IMG/VR virus record: IMGVR_UViG_3300033984_000416
Location: 1 to 64,000 of that record
DNA length: 64,000 bases
Direction: 5' to 3' (one strand)
DNA from: a virus
The position numbers and the translations under genes were made by a program. Positions 25,300-33,933 of the stretch are shown piece by piece. Position 1 is the first letter of the stretch. Each line of letters starts with the position of its first letter. Under the pieces are notes generated by a model that made no database searches, had not been told where the DNA came from, and was given only the letters and a program-made list of their open reading frames with translations.

Positions 25300-28200
25300 T
25301 TATACGTATCTAACCATTAATTGACCAATTGATGTTCTATAAACACCACCCAAAGGTACTCCAGCGGTTATTGCAGCCGCATTGTCGGCTGCAATAGCTA
25401 GTGTTTTTATATTTAATTTATCAACGTATGTTGTGTCAGCAACCAAACCAATAATATTAGCACCCAATACAACGGTGTTGTTACCACCAGCAGTCGAACC
25501 AGCACCATGAACAAACGCTGTTGCACCACTTGCTATTGAACTAGAACCACCAGCATGCGAATTTTGCCCACTAGCTGTATTTTGACTATTTTGAGCATGT
25601 GCATATGTACCACTAGCTAGTGTTAAAATCCCTTCAGAGTGTGAACCATAACCACTAGCTGTTGTTTTCCACCCTTCAGCGTGACTAATAGGTCCGCTAG
25701 CTAATGTTTCAACACCTTCAGCATGACATGCAAAGTTAGTTGCTGTACCACCAGTTAAATTAAAACCGAGTGACCCACCCTCAGCGTGGCTACTATCACC
25801 ACTAGCAAGTGTTTTATAACCTTCAGCATGGCTTGCTGTACCAGTAGCACGTGTATAGTTACCTTCAGCATGACTTCCATTAGAACCACTAGCTGTTGTT
25901 CTATCACCTTCTGCGTGACTTGCAGAACCGCTAGCAAGTGTAATAGTTCCCTCAGAGTGTGAACCAGAAGTTGTTGCTGTTGTAGAATAACCTTCAGCGT
26001 GTGATGCGTTACCACTGGATAATGTTTGGAAACCTTCAGCATGAGAACTAGTACCACTAGCAATTGTTTGCCAACCTTGTGCATGCGAATTACCACCTGT
26101 TGCTTTTGTGTAATAACCTTCAGCATGGCTACCAAACGTACCACTAGCAATTGTATTTTGACCTTCAGAGTGTGCGTAATTAGTTGTTGCTGATGTCAAA
26201 TAACCTTCAGCATGACTTGCAGTACCACTAGCTAGGGTTTGATATCCTTCAGCGTGTGCGTATGCTGTTGTTGCTGAAGTCTGCATACCTTCAGCATGAC
26301 TCGCAAAATTACTTGCTAGTGTATATTGACCTTCAGCGTGTGAATATTCGCCATATGCTTTTGTGTAACCACCTTCAGCATGTGATGTTAAACCACTTGC
26401 AACTGAACCTTGACCTTCAGCGTGAGAGTTTTGACCAGTAGCACGTGTATCTGCACCTTCAGCGTGGGATTGAGAACCAATAGCTTTTGATAACCAACCT
26501 TCAACGTGACTTGCACCACCACTAGCTTCAGTATAATAACCTTCAGCGTGGGCTGAATTACCGCTAGCTATGGTATAACTACCTTCCGCATGTGAGTTAA
26601 TACCAATTGCTTTTGTTTGTTCACCTTCAGTATGTGAATATGCACCACTAGCTATTGTTCTATACCCTTCGGCATGTGCATATGTACCACTAGCTAGTGT
26701 TTGATAACCTTCAGCGTGTGTACCCATTGTTGTTGCTGATGTATAACTACCTTGAGCGTGTGAATTATCACCACTAGCAAGTGTTTGATATCCTTCAGCG
26801 TGTGCTGCAACACCACCAGCTATAGTTAATTGACCTTCAGCGTGACTCGAAATACCACTAGCTGTACCACCCTTGATATTACTAAGATAAGTACCACCTT
26901 CAGCATGTGCACCAATACCACTTGCTATTGATTTATAGCCTTCGGCATGTGAATGATAACCACTTGCTATTGATTGATAACCTTCAGCATGTGTGTAAAA
27001 TGTTGTTGCTGAAGTTTCTTGACCCTCAGCGTGTGAGTAAGTACCAGTGGCTTGTGTTAATCTACCTTCAGCATGTGATGCATCACCTAAAGCATATGTG
27101 GTTAAACCTTCGGCATGTGAATAAAGACCTTTAGAAAATGTACTATCACCCTCAGCATGTGAATAATTACCACCAGCTATTGTTCTATACCCTTCGGCAT
27201 GTGCTGTGCTACCACTAGCTATTGTCCAATAACCTTCAGCGTGTGCTGATGTTGTTGTTCCTGTTGTTTGAAAACCTTCAGTGTGTGAATAATCACCACT
27301 AGCCTTTGTTTGTTTACCTTCAGCATGACTAGCAATACCACTTGCCGTGCTTCCACTTCCTTCAGCCACAGCACTTATATTTGTTGCGGTACTATCACTA
27401 TTACCCAAAACAGCTGATGCTGTTGCAGTTCCAGCCGTCCATATTGTATTTGTTGGTGTTGTTCCACCAGATAATGTGCTAGCATCTCTATATTTAACAG
27501 TACCGTCTGATACCCTAACCAAAACTTGTGTTTGAGTATTGTCATTTGGAACTGTTTTTACGTTTAATCTATCAACGAATGTTGTGTCAGCAACCCCACC
27601 AGTTATGTTAGCACCCAACACTACAGAGTTAAGTGCATTGGCTTGTGAGTTATAACCATGGACAAAAGAATAATCATTTTTGGCTGTTGAGCCAGAACCA
27701 CCAGCATGTGAGTAATTACCTAACGCTTTCGTATAAGTACCTTCGGCATGTGATGTTATACCACTAGCTAACGTGTATTGACCTTCAGCATGTGAATATT
27801 GTGTCATGGCTGATGTTAGATACCCTTCAGCGTGTGAAACATCACCTAGAGCTAGAGAACCATACCCTTCAGCATGTGAATAATCACCATTGGCTTTTGT
27901 ATAACCACCTTCAGCATGTGTAGAATAAGAACCGTTAGCTTCTGTGAATGAACCTTCAGCGTGACATGCACTACCATAAGCTGTTGTTCCCCAACCTTCG
28001 GTATGTGAACTTTCACCTATAGCCCATGTCATAGCACCCTCAGCGTGAGCACCATCACCACCAGCAATAGTCATATATCCTTCGGCATGTGCTGATAATC
28101 CAGAAGCAATGGCTCCAGTACCTTCAGAGTGTGAATAATTAGCGTTTGCTTGTGTGTTATAACCTTCAGCATGACTTGATTGACCACTAGCAGTTGTTCC

Positions 28201-29451
28201 ACTACCTTCAGAGTGTGAATAAAACCCCAACGCTTTTGTGTAAGCACCTTCGGCATGTGATGTATAACCACTAGCAAGTGTACCTCGACCCTCAGCATGA
28301 GCAAAAGATGTTGTTGCTGATGTTTGGAAACCTTCAGCATGTGCCCCATCATTTATTGCAAGTGTAAGGAAACCTTCAGCATGTGAATAACTACCCGTAG
28401 CACGTGTTTCACGACCCTCAGAGTGTGCGTAAGCACCACTAGCGTGGGTATAATAACCTTCAGAATGTGAATAAGTTGTAGCGGACGTTCCTCTACCCTC
28501 AGCATGGCTAGCAAAACCATAAGCTAACGTAACCATACCTTCAGCATGACTTGCATTACCTTCAGCAGTACCACCATTAAGATATAAACCTTTTCCAGCA
28601 TATCCACCACCTTCAGCATGTGCACCTTCACCACTAGCTGTTGATATATACCCTTCAGCGTGTGAAACATATCCCAAAGCTTGTGTGTTATAACCTTCAG
28701 CGTGACTTGCAAAACCATCAGCTGTTGTTTCTTGACCTTCAGCGTGTGAATAATCAGAATTAGCTGATGTGTTATCACCTTCAGCGTGACTACCAATACC
28801 CTCAGCACGTGTATAGTTACCCTCGGCATGACTTGCTATATTATTTGCAGTAGTTGATTGGCCTTCAGCGTGAGAGTTATCACCGTTAGCATTTGTTTGA
28901 TAACCCTCTGAGTGTGAACCTTGACCGTTGGCGTAAGTTTCATTACCCTCAGAGTGTGAATACTGACCGTTAGCTTCAGTGATTGAACCTTCGGCATGAC
29001 TTGAGTCACCACCAGCTAGCGTATTAGCACCTTCAGCGTGTGAACCATTATTACCAGAAGCAACAGTACCAGCACCCTCAGCATGGCTTGTATCACCAAT
29101 AGCATGTGTTGATGCACCTTCAGCGTGTGATTGACCACCATCAGCTATTGAATTCTGACCTTCGGCATGACTAGCAGCACCGTTAGCTTGTGTATTTCTA
29201 CCTTCAGCAACAGCGTAGTCCGCTATAGCATCCAACCCAGAATCATTTTTAGCTTTAATAGAGAAATTACCAGTTGAACCCGAAGTCCAGTATAAGTCAT
29301 CGTTTGAATTGTTCAATAAATCAATGATTTGTTGAATTGTAGCTTTGTATGAGCTTCCACCTGGGTCTTGGCTTGTATCGTTAACCAATACAATGTGTAG
29401 TAAATCGGTTGTACCTATTGTAGGTGCTATTATTCTGTTTGTTAATTTCAT
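25300..29451 (-). CDS. Giant YadA-head-like beta-roll tail fibre (SHAEG repeats)
   Basis: A 1383-residue protein built almost wholly from 14-residue repeats of the type SHAEG-xx-TxAxGxx, the left-handed beta-roll signature of YadA/Hep_Hag head domains. The N-terminal 70 residues are non-repetitive and probably attach to the tail. There are two repeat modules (about 75-600 and 700-1320), each ending in a similar non-repeat block with VVLGANI...VADTT(F/Y)VD(R/K)LN(V/I)KT. The C-terminus (GGVYRTSIGQLMVRYV) is of a kind often seen in phage structural proteins. It probably forms trimeric adhesive fibres. A late-type element is 15 nt upstream. Confidence 0.88.
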   Translation of the reverse strand: MKLTNRIIAPTIGTTDLLHIVLVNDTSQDPGGSSYKATIQQIIDLLNNSNDDLYWTSGSTGNFSIKAKNDSGLDAIADYAVAEGRNTQANGAASHAEGQNSIADGGQSHAEGASTHAIGDTSHAEGAGTVASGNNGSHAEGANTLAGGDSSHAEGSITEANGQYSHSEGNETYANGQGSHSEGYQTNANGDNSHAEGQSTTANNIASHAEGNYTRAEGIGSHAEGDNTSANSDYSHAEGQETTADGFASHAEGYNTQALGYVSHAEGYISTASGEGAHAEGGGYAGKGLYLNGGTAEGNASHAEGMVTLAYGFASHAEGRGTSATTYSHSEGYYTHASGAYAHSEGRETRATGSYSHAEGFLTLAINDGAHAEGFQTSATTSFAHAEGRGTLASGYTSHAEGAYTKALGFYSHSEGSGTTASGQSSHAEGYNTQANANYSHSEGTGAIASGLSAHAEGYMTIAGGDGAHAEGAMTWAIGESSHTEGWGTTAYGSACHAEGSFTEANGSYSTHAEGGYTKANGDYSHAEGYGSLALGDVSHAEGYLTSAMTQYSHAEGQYTLASGITSHAEGTYTKALGNYSHAGGSGSTAKNDYSFVHGYNSQANALNSVVLGANITGGVADTTFVDRLNVKTVPNDNTQTQVLVRVSDGTVKYRDASTLSGGTTPTNTIWTAGTATASAVLGNSDSTATNISAVAEGSGSTASGIASHAEGKQTKASGDYSHTEGFQTTGTTTSAHAEGYWTIASGSTAHAEGYRTIAGGNYSHAEGDSTFSKGLYSHAEGLTTYALGDASHAEGRLTQATGTYSHAEGQETSATTFYTHAEGYQSIASGYHSHAEGYKSIASGIGAHAEGGTYLSNIKGGTASGISSHAEGQLTIAGGVAAHAEGYQTLASGDNSHAQGSYTSATTMGTHAEGYQTLASGTYAHAEGYRTIASGAYSHTEGEQTKAIGINSHAEGSYTIASGNSAHAEGYYTEASGGASHVEGWLSKAIGSQSHAEGADTRATGQNSHAEGQGSVASGLTSHAEGGYTKAYGEYSHAEGQYTLASNFASHAEGMQTSATTAYAHAEGYQTLASGTASHAEGYLTSATTNYAHSEGQNTIASGTFGSHAEGYYTKATGGNSHAQGWQTIASGTSSHAEGFQTLSSGNASHAEGYSTTATTSGSHSEGTITLASGSASHAEGDRTTASGSNGSHAEGNYTRATGTASHAEGYKTLASGDSSHAEGGSLGFNLTGGTATNFACHAEGVETLASGPISHAEGWKTTASGYGSHSEGILTLASGTYAHAQNSQNTASGQNSHAGGSSSIASGATAFVHGAGSTAGGNNTVVLGANIIGLVADTTYVDKLNIKTLAIAADNAAAITAGVPLGGVYRTSIGQLMVRYV
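25490..29230 (-). repeat. Long array of imperfect 42-bp coding repeats
   Basis: The 14-residue SHAEG units give a degenerate 42-bp tandem pattern along nearly 3.7 kb, visible on the plus strand as recurring ccttcagc(a/g)tg(t/a) every 42 bases. It is broken at 27350-27700 by the non-repeat block between the two modules. Confidence 0.92.
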
Positions 29452-29466
29452 CTTTTTTTCTTTATT

Positions 29467-29478
29467 TATAAATATATC
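29467..29478 (-). promoter_or_regulatory. Putative late promoter element GATATATTTATA
   Basis: On the coding strand the motif is extended by AT (GATATATTTATAAATAAA), 15 nt before the ATG of the beta-roll fibre. Confidence 0.5.
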
Positions 29479-29505
29479 ATCCTACCGAAATAAAACTTAA
29501 AAATT

Positions 29506-29832
29506 TTAAGGTATTAATTGCAATTTAAAGATATCTATTGCTCTATGAAAGTATAAGATATCTATTTTGTATTCTAAGCTTTCTCTTAGAATTTTTGTTA
29601 AGTCTACACCAGGAAATTCAGCGATTAAAATATCGTAATCTGATTGAGCATCCCAGTAGCCATGATGATGACTACCGAAAACATAAACATCAGTTGGTTT
29701 TCCTAGAGTTTCCTCAACCTTAGCTTTTATACTATTGAATATATTTTGTTTTTCCAATGGCAAATCAGTAAAGACTTGCAATGAACCTCGACACTCTCTT
29801 TGTCGTCCTTTAATTATTACTATCTTTTCCAT
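29506..29832 (-). CDS. Minimal nucleotidyltransferase (pol beta superfamily)
   Basis: A 108-residue protein with the complete catalytic pattern of the nucleotidyltransferase fold: GSHHHGYWDAQSDYDILI (G53, S54, D65, D67) and a third acid in YKIDILYF (D91). The family transfers nucleotides (AMP, CMP and others) to proteins, RNA or small molecules; MNT antitoxins belong here too. No HEPN partner gene lies beside it. It is inserted between two giant tail genes, 1 nt after the upstream stop. Its substrate is unknown. Confidence 0.8.
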   Translation of the reverse strand: MEKIVIIKGRQRECRGSLQVFTDLPLEKQNIFNSIKAKVEETLGKPTDVYVFGSHHHGYWDAQSDYDILIAEFPGVDLTKILRESLEYKIDILYFHRAIDIFKLQLIP

Positions 29833-29833
29833 A

Positions 29834-32800
29834 TTAACAAGGTACTATGAATGGTGTTAAGTTACATGGGTCACCACCGTTTTCGGCTGGTATCAATACA
29901 GTTGGTGTAATTGTTTCTACACCACCAATACATGGACCAATTATATTTTCACCACGAACGCAATCACTAACTTCTGTTATCACATCATTTATATTGTCAT
30001 AAATAACATCACATGTCATACCGTATTTATAATTATCTGGTATAAATACACCATCTTCATCAGCATCAAACTCCAATGAATTATTGGTGTATTTAAGTGG
30101 GTGTTCTAGGTCTTGCTCAATAATCATTTCAAATGGAATACCGATTGGTGATACAATGTAGAAACCACTATATTTACTACTGCTCTGACCACTACCACTA
30201 TTAGCTATACGTTGTGTATGTGAAATTTCTGCTCTATAGTTGATTAAACATAAACTAGCAAACGTATCATTTAAAAAATCAACAAAATTTGTATATGTTA
30301 TACCAGTTGTATTACCTGGTATTCCACCTTCAACTACTACGTTATTACTATATGTCCAATTAATATTTGATGAATCAATATTTAATGATGGTGGTGTTGT
30401 TATTTGTTCAATTCCACTTATTTTAAGACTAGTTATTGTCATATTACCAGTATTACCACCTATTACAATATGATTATTTATGTATTCTGGTGATTCTGGT
30501 AAGTTATACCAACAAGCTGTTTTATTATCGGTATAACCACATGGATAGGTTTGTGTTGGTTGTAACTGACATATATCACCACCATTTTCAGCTGGTATCA
30601 TTATCGTATCAACTATTTGGTATTCACCACACACACAAGGTGTTTGTATTTGCCAATGGATACAATCACTAACTTCATAAATAGTATCAGTAACTGCATT
30701 GTATTTAACATCACATGTCATACCATACCAGTACATTTCAAGAAATTCTGTTTCATATGGTAGTAGTGTTGATATTGAGTTATTTGTGTATTTAATAGGG
30801 AACTCCATTGGTTGTTCAACAATTATTTCAAATGGAACACCAACAGGTGAAACTATGTAGAAACCATTATATCTATCACAATTAACCCCATCTGGAATAC
30901 GTTGCGTATGTGAAATTTCTGCTCTATAGTCAGTCAAACTTAAAAGTGCAAATGTATCATTTAACATATCAACAAAATTTGTATATGTTATACCTGTTGT
31001 ACTTCCAGCAGTACATGCTGAAATTACAAGGTTGTTACTATACGTCCAATTAATGTTAGATGAATCTACAGTAATTGTTGGTGCTGTTAGCGGTAATTGT
31101 ATTTTCTCTAACCCATTTATCTTAAGACTAGTAATAGTGAAATTATTAGAACCAGGATTGCATTCAATAAAAGTATTCATAAAATCTGGCGTTGCTGGTA
31201 AATTATACCAACATGCTTTTTTATTTGTATTTGGTAAATCAATTGGTATTATTACTTGGTTATCAATACTTACGGTACCTATAAATTCAGAACCCCAGTT
31301 CATTTGTGCTAAACATATTTGATTGCAAGTATTTGGTATTTTTGTTGGTTCGAAACCAGTATCTGTTTTATTTGTAATTGTCGTTAAATGAACTTCAATA
31401 CCAGTACATATACCAGTAGTACTATTTATTGGGCTAGGAACTGTTGCACCGAAAAATTTATTTCCACATGTGAGAGTTGAATACGATTTGTACTTAAATT
31501 TTTGTTCGTCAAAAATAGTATTTGTATATACTCTAACACTACCCCAAATACTAGTAGCTGGGATAACCTGTTCAATAATATCAACCCAATAACTACCAAT
31601 AAGGTTAGCGAATTGGTCCATAGTCGCATAATCAAACGCTGAACTAATTGTACCACAGAATCTGTTACTATTTAGGTATCTTTCATAGATTGCTCTAAGA
31701 GTTGGATACGAGGAAAGCACTTTTCTATTTTTAGCATCAATAAATTCTGAAACCATAAGACTTTCAAAGTTTTCAACTGTTTTTACCGTTACAGGGTCTG
31801 TTGTTAATAACTCTATAAAATTAATAGTATCATCACCACAACATACAGCGTTGCTATTTGATTCCGTATCAATAAAATTACCATCCATAAATTCATAGAT
31901 TGGTTTATCTTGAAATTGGAAACAATCTTCATCTTGGAATTGTTTATTACCACAATCAGTACAAGGGTCACAATACGTTACACCTGTTAAAATACAAGGA
32001 TTGTCAAGCATATAACACCAAACATCGTGTTCAACACCTTTTGCTATGTTTATGTCCAAATCAATCTCTTTTGTATTGATAATTAATCTTTCATCGTTAA
32101 CATCGTAATCTGTTTGACGGATTGATTGGTTTCCTAAATTGTTACTAACATCAAATTCTCTGTTTACGAAATAATCATTGTTTAACCAAGATTTCTTATT
32201 ATCTACTACTCTATCTAAGTTAAAACCTGGAGATTGTGTTAAATAAATGTCATGTCTATCTACATCGGTACAAATTTTTTCCAATGAAATCATATCAACC
32301 AATACGCAGAAATCACCACATGAACTATTGATGTTTAAACTTATTTTAATTTTTTTATTTGCAAATTTAGCTATTGCAACTGGGTCGGTAATATACGTAG
32401 TATAATGTAACCAGTTAGACGCTAATATAGTCGATGCTAAGCTAGCGTTAAAATCACTTTGTGAAACACCAGCTTCATTAAATAATTCACTAATAAAAGC
32501 GTCCTTAGCGTTAAGACAGGAATTTACATTTATGTTATGTTCTGGAATTATAGTTTGTACACCATTTTGAGTTAATTCTGGATAGATTAGTGGTGTACAG
32601 TCATTAGCCCATGTTTCAGTTGCATTGGCGGCACCACAAACAAAGAAACCGCTGCTAGTTCCAGCTGTTGTTAAATAATCATATAAACCACCAGTTCCAA
32701 TAGCTTGGTGTAATGTATAACCAGAAACACTTTCTAACGTACCATCATCTTTAACTACATCCAAGGACATAGAAACATCAAAGCTTTCAAATAAATCTAC

Positions 32801-33865
32801 GGCTGTTTTACACTTGCTATAACCTACGTTAGCTATGGCGTTTAACGCTGTTAAAGCATCTTGTAGTTTTTGCAATTCAACAGTACATTCTGTTTGTATT
32901 GTTACCAATTCACCTATTTCATTAAATAATTGTGTTTTAGTACCAAAAGGTGTTGTACATTCATTGATGTAAACATTTGTATCATTATTATTTAATATAT
33001 CTAAATTTTCATTATAAATTTTGATAACTTGCTCACATGTATATGAATTTGGGTCACCATTGATAAATGCATTATAATTGTTATCACCTAAAATGGTTTG
33101 CCATGCTGTTAAACCCTCAGTTGTAAGACAAAACGTAACTTTAGTTTTTGGGTTTGGGTAAGAAAATGGTGCCAATCCACCACCAAACCCAGTGTTTTTA
33201 AACGGACTTTTTTGTTTAGGTGTAATTACTATTGGTATTTCGGCTTGAATCGCAGAAATATCTAGGAATGAATTCAATGGAAATTTATCACATGTCATTG
33301 AATAACTTGTGTTGTTATATTCGTTTAAAATAATATTTAACTTACCAGTTATAGCTTCGCATTTAACTGTTTGTATTTGGATTTGATTTTCTAATTCTTT
33401 TATTTGTTTTACCAAATTAGGGTCAATAGCTGTTGGTACCAATAAATCAGAAAGTGTTTTACAATCAATCTTAAATAAATAATCAAAATCAATTTTTAAT
33501 GTACATATTTCATTGTTTTCAAAATAAAATATAGTACCATCATTACCTTTAGGGTTTAAAACTATTTTAATTGGTTTATCTTCTTTACAATCAGTAGCGA
33601 CTTTATTAGACCATCTACATTTTTGAGAATCTAAATCATAAAACCATGGTTCACTACTTATTTGGGCAAATAATTTACAGCATGTACTAGTAATTGGTGT
33701 TGGGCTAACAATACCATTTGCATTTTTAATATAAACCGATAATGTACCATCAGCATTTTTAATCAACCCATTTTCATTTTGAATTATCGACCAAAATTTT
33801 TTACATTGACTATTTGCCGCATTAATATCGAACCCTTTTGTTTCACCCTTTATTCCGTTTGCCAT
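29834..33865 (-). CDS. Cys-rich large tail protein with internal duplication
   Basis: A 1343-residue protein rich in Cys, Asn and Thr, with no recognised domain. Cys residues occur throughout, often as CxxC or CC (CDPCTDC, TCCKLF, CVCGE). The last 465 residues are two tandem copies of a unit of about 232 residues that starts KxACWYNLP and contains DSSNINWTYSNN and AEISHTQRI. The N-terminus (KKFWSIIQNENGLIKNADGT) may be the attachment part. It is flanked by other tail genes and headed by a late-type element. Fibre or spike is the likely class. Confidence 0.72.
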   Translation of the reverse strand: MANGIKGETKGFDINAANSQCKKFWSIIQNENGLIKNADGTLSVYIKNANGIVSPTPITSTCCKLFAQISSEPWFYDLDSQKCRWSNKVATDCKEDKPIKIVLNPKGNDGTIFYFENNEICTLKIDFDYLFKIDCKTLSDLLVPTAIDPNLVKQIKELENQIQIQTVKCEAITGKLNIILNEYNNTSYSMTCDKFPLNSFLDISAIQAEIPIVITPKQKSPFKNTGFGGGLAPFSYPNPKTKVTFCLTTEGLTAWQTILGDNNYNAFINGDPNSYTCEQVIKIYNENLDILNNNDTNVYINECTTPFGTKTQLFNEIGELVTIQTECTVELQKLQDALTALNAIANVGYSKCKTAVDLFESFDVSMSLDVVKDDGTLESVSGYTLHQAIGTGGLYDYLTTAGTSSGFFVCGAANATETWANDCTPLIYPELTQNGVQTIIPEHNINVNSCLNAKDAFISELFNEAGVSQSDFNASLASTILASNWLHYTTYITDPVAIAKFANKKIKISLNINSSCGDFCVLVDMISLEKICTDVDRHDIYLTQSPGFNLDRVVDNKKSWLNNDYFVNREFDVSNNLGNQSIRQTDYDVNDERLIINTKEIDLDINIAKGVEHDVWCYMLDNPCILTGVTYCDPCTDCGNKQFQDEDCFQFQDKPIYEFMDGNFIDTESNSNAVCCGDDTINFIELLTTDPVTVKTVENFESLMVSEFIDAKNRKVLSSYPTLRAIYERYLNSNRFCGTISSAFDYATMDQFANLIGSYWVDIIEQVIPATSIWGSVRVYTNTIFDEQKFKYKSYSTLTCGNKFFGATVPSPINSTTGICTGIEVHLTTITNKTDTGFEPTKIPNTCNQICLAQMNWGSEFIGTVSIDNQVIIPIDLPNTNKKACWYNLPATPDFMNTFIECNPGSNNFTITSLKINGLEKIQLPLTAPTITVDSSNINWTYSNNLVISACTAGSTTGITYTNFVDMLNDTFALLSLTDYRAEISHTQRIPDGVNCDRYNGFYIVSPVGVPFEIIVEQPMEFPIKYTNNSISTLLPYETEFLEMYWYGMTCDVKYNAVTDTIYEVSDCIHWQIQTPCVCGEYQIVDTIMIPAENGGDICQLQPTQTYPCGYTDNKTACWYNLPESPEYINNHIVIGGNTGNMTITSLKISGIEQITTPPSLNIDSSNINWTYSNNVVVEGGIPGNTTGITYTNFVDFLNDTFASLCLINYRAEISHTQRIANSGSGQSSSKYSGFYIVSPIGIPFEMIIEQDLEHPLKYTNNSLEFDADEDGVFIPDNYKYGMTCDVIYDNINDVITEVSDCVRGENIIGPCIGGVETITPTVLIPAENGGDPCNLTPFIVPC
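29837..31230 (-). repeat. Tandem duplication of about 700 bp inside the Cys-rich gene
   Basis: Two diverged copies (about 30531-31230 and 29837-30530) code for parallel segments: ACWYNLP, SSNINWTYSNN, TGITYTNFVD, AEISHTQRI, GMTCDV, and PAENGGD. Confidence 0.88.
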
Positions 33866-33877
33866 TTTATTTTTTTA

Positions 33878-33887
33878 TATAAATATC
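33878..33887 (-). promoter_or_regulatory. Putative late promoter element GATATTTATA
   Basis: An exact copy on the coding strand, 12 nt before the ATG of the Cys-rich tail protein. Confidence 0.55.
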
Positions 33888-33933
33888 TTTTTTAATTTTT
33901 TATTAAGTTATACCTTGATTGGTACATTTGTAG

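Noticed and set aside
26907-27535. Plus-strand open frames opposite the beta-roll gene
   Set aside because: They are rich in Leu/His from the complement of the repeat codons and mirror the repeat, so they are shadows. The same applies to the plus-strand frames opposite the acidic proteins at 2691-3905 and 9295-9894.
25490-29230. CRISPR-like regular repeats
   Set aside because: The period is 42 bases throughout with no unique spacers. The repeats are in frame and code for a continuous protein, so they are protein repeats.
29490-29504. Inverted repeat cttaaaaattttaag as a terminator
   Set aside because: The stem is pure A/T except for one pair, the loop is too short, and no T run follows on the minus strand.
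29506-29832. MNT/HEPN toxin-antitoxin pair
   Set aside because: Only the nucleotidyltransferase is present. Both neighbours are giant tail genes, with no HEPN-like product.
20251-33865. Diversity-generating retroelement acting on fibre genes
   Set aside because: No reverse transcriptase and no template/variable repeat pair could be seen in the window.
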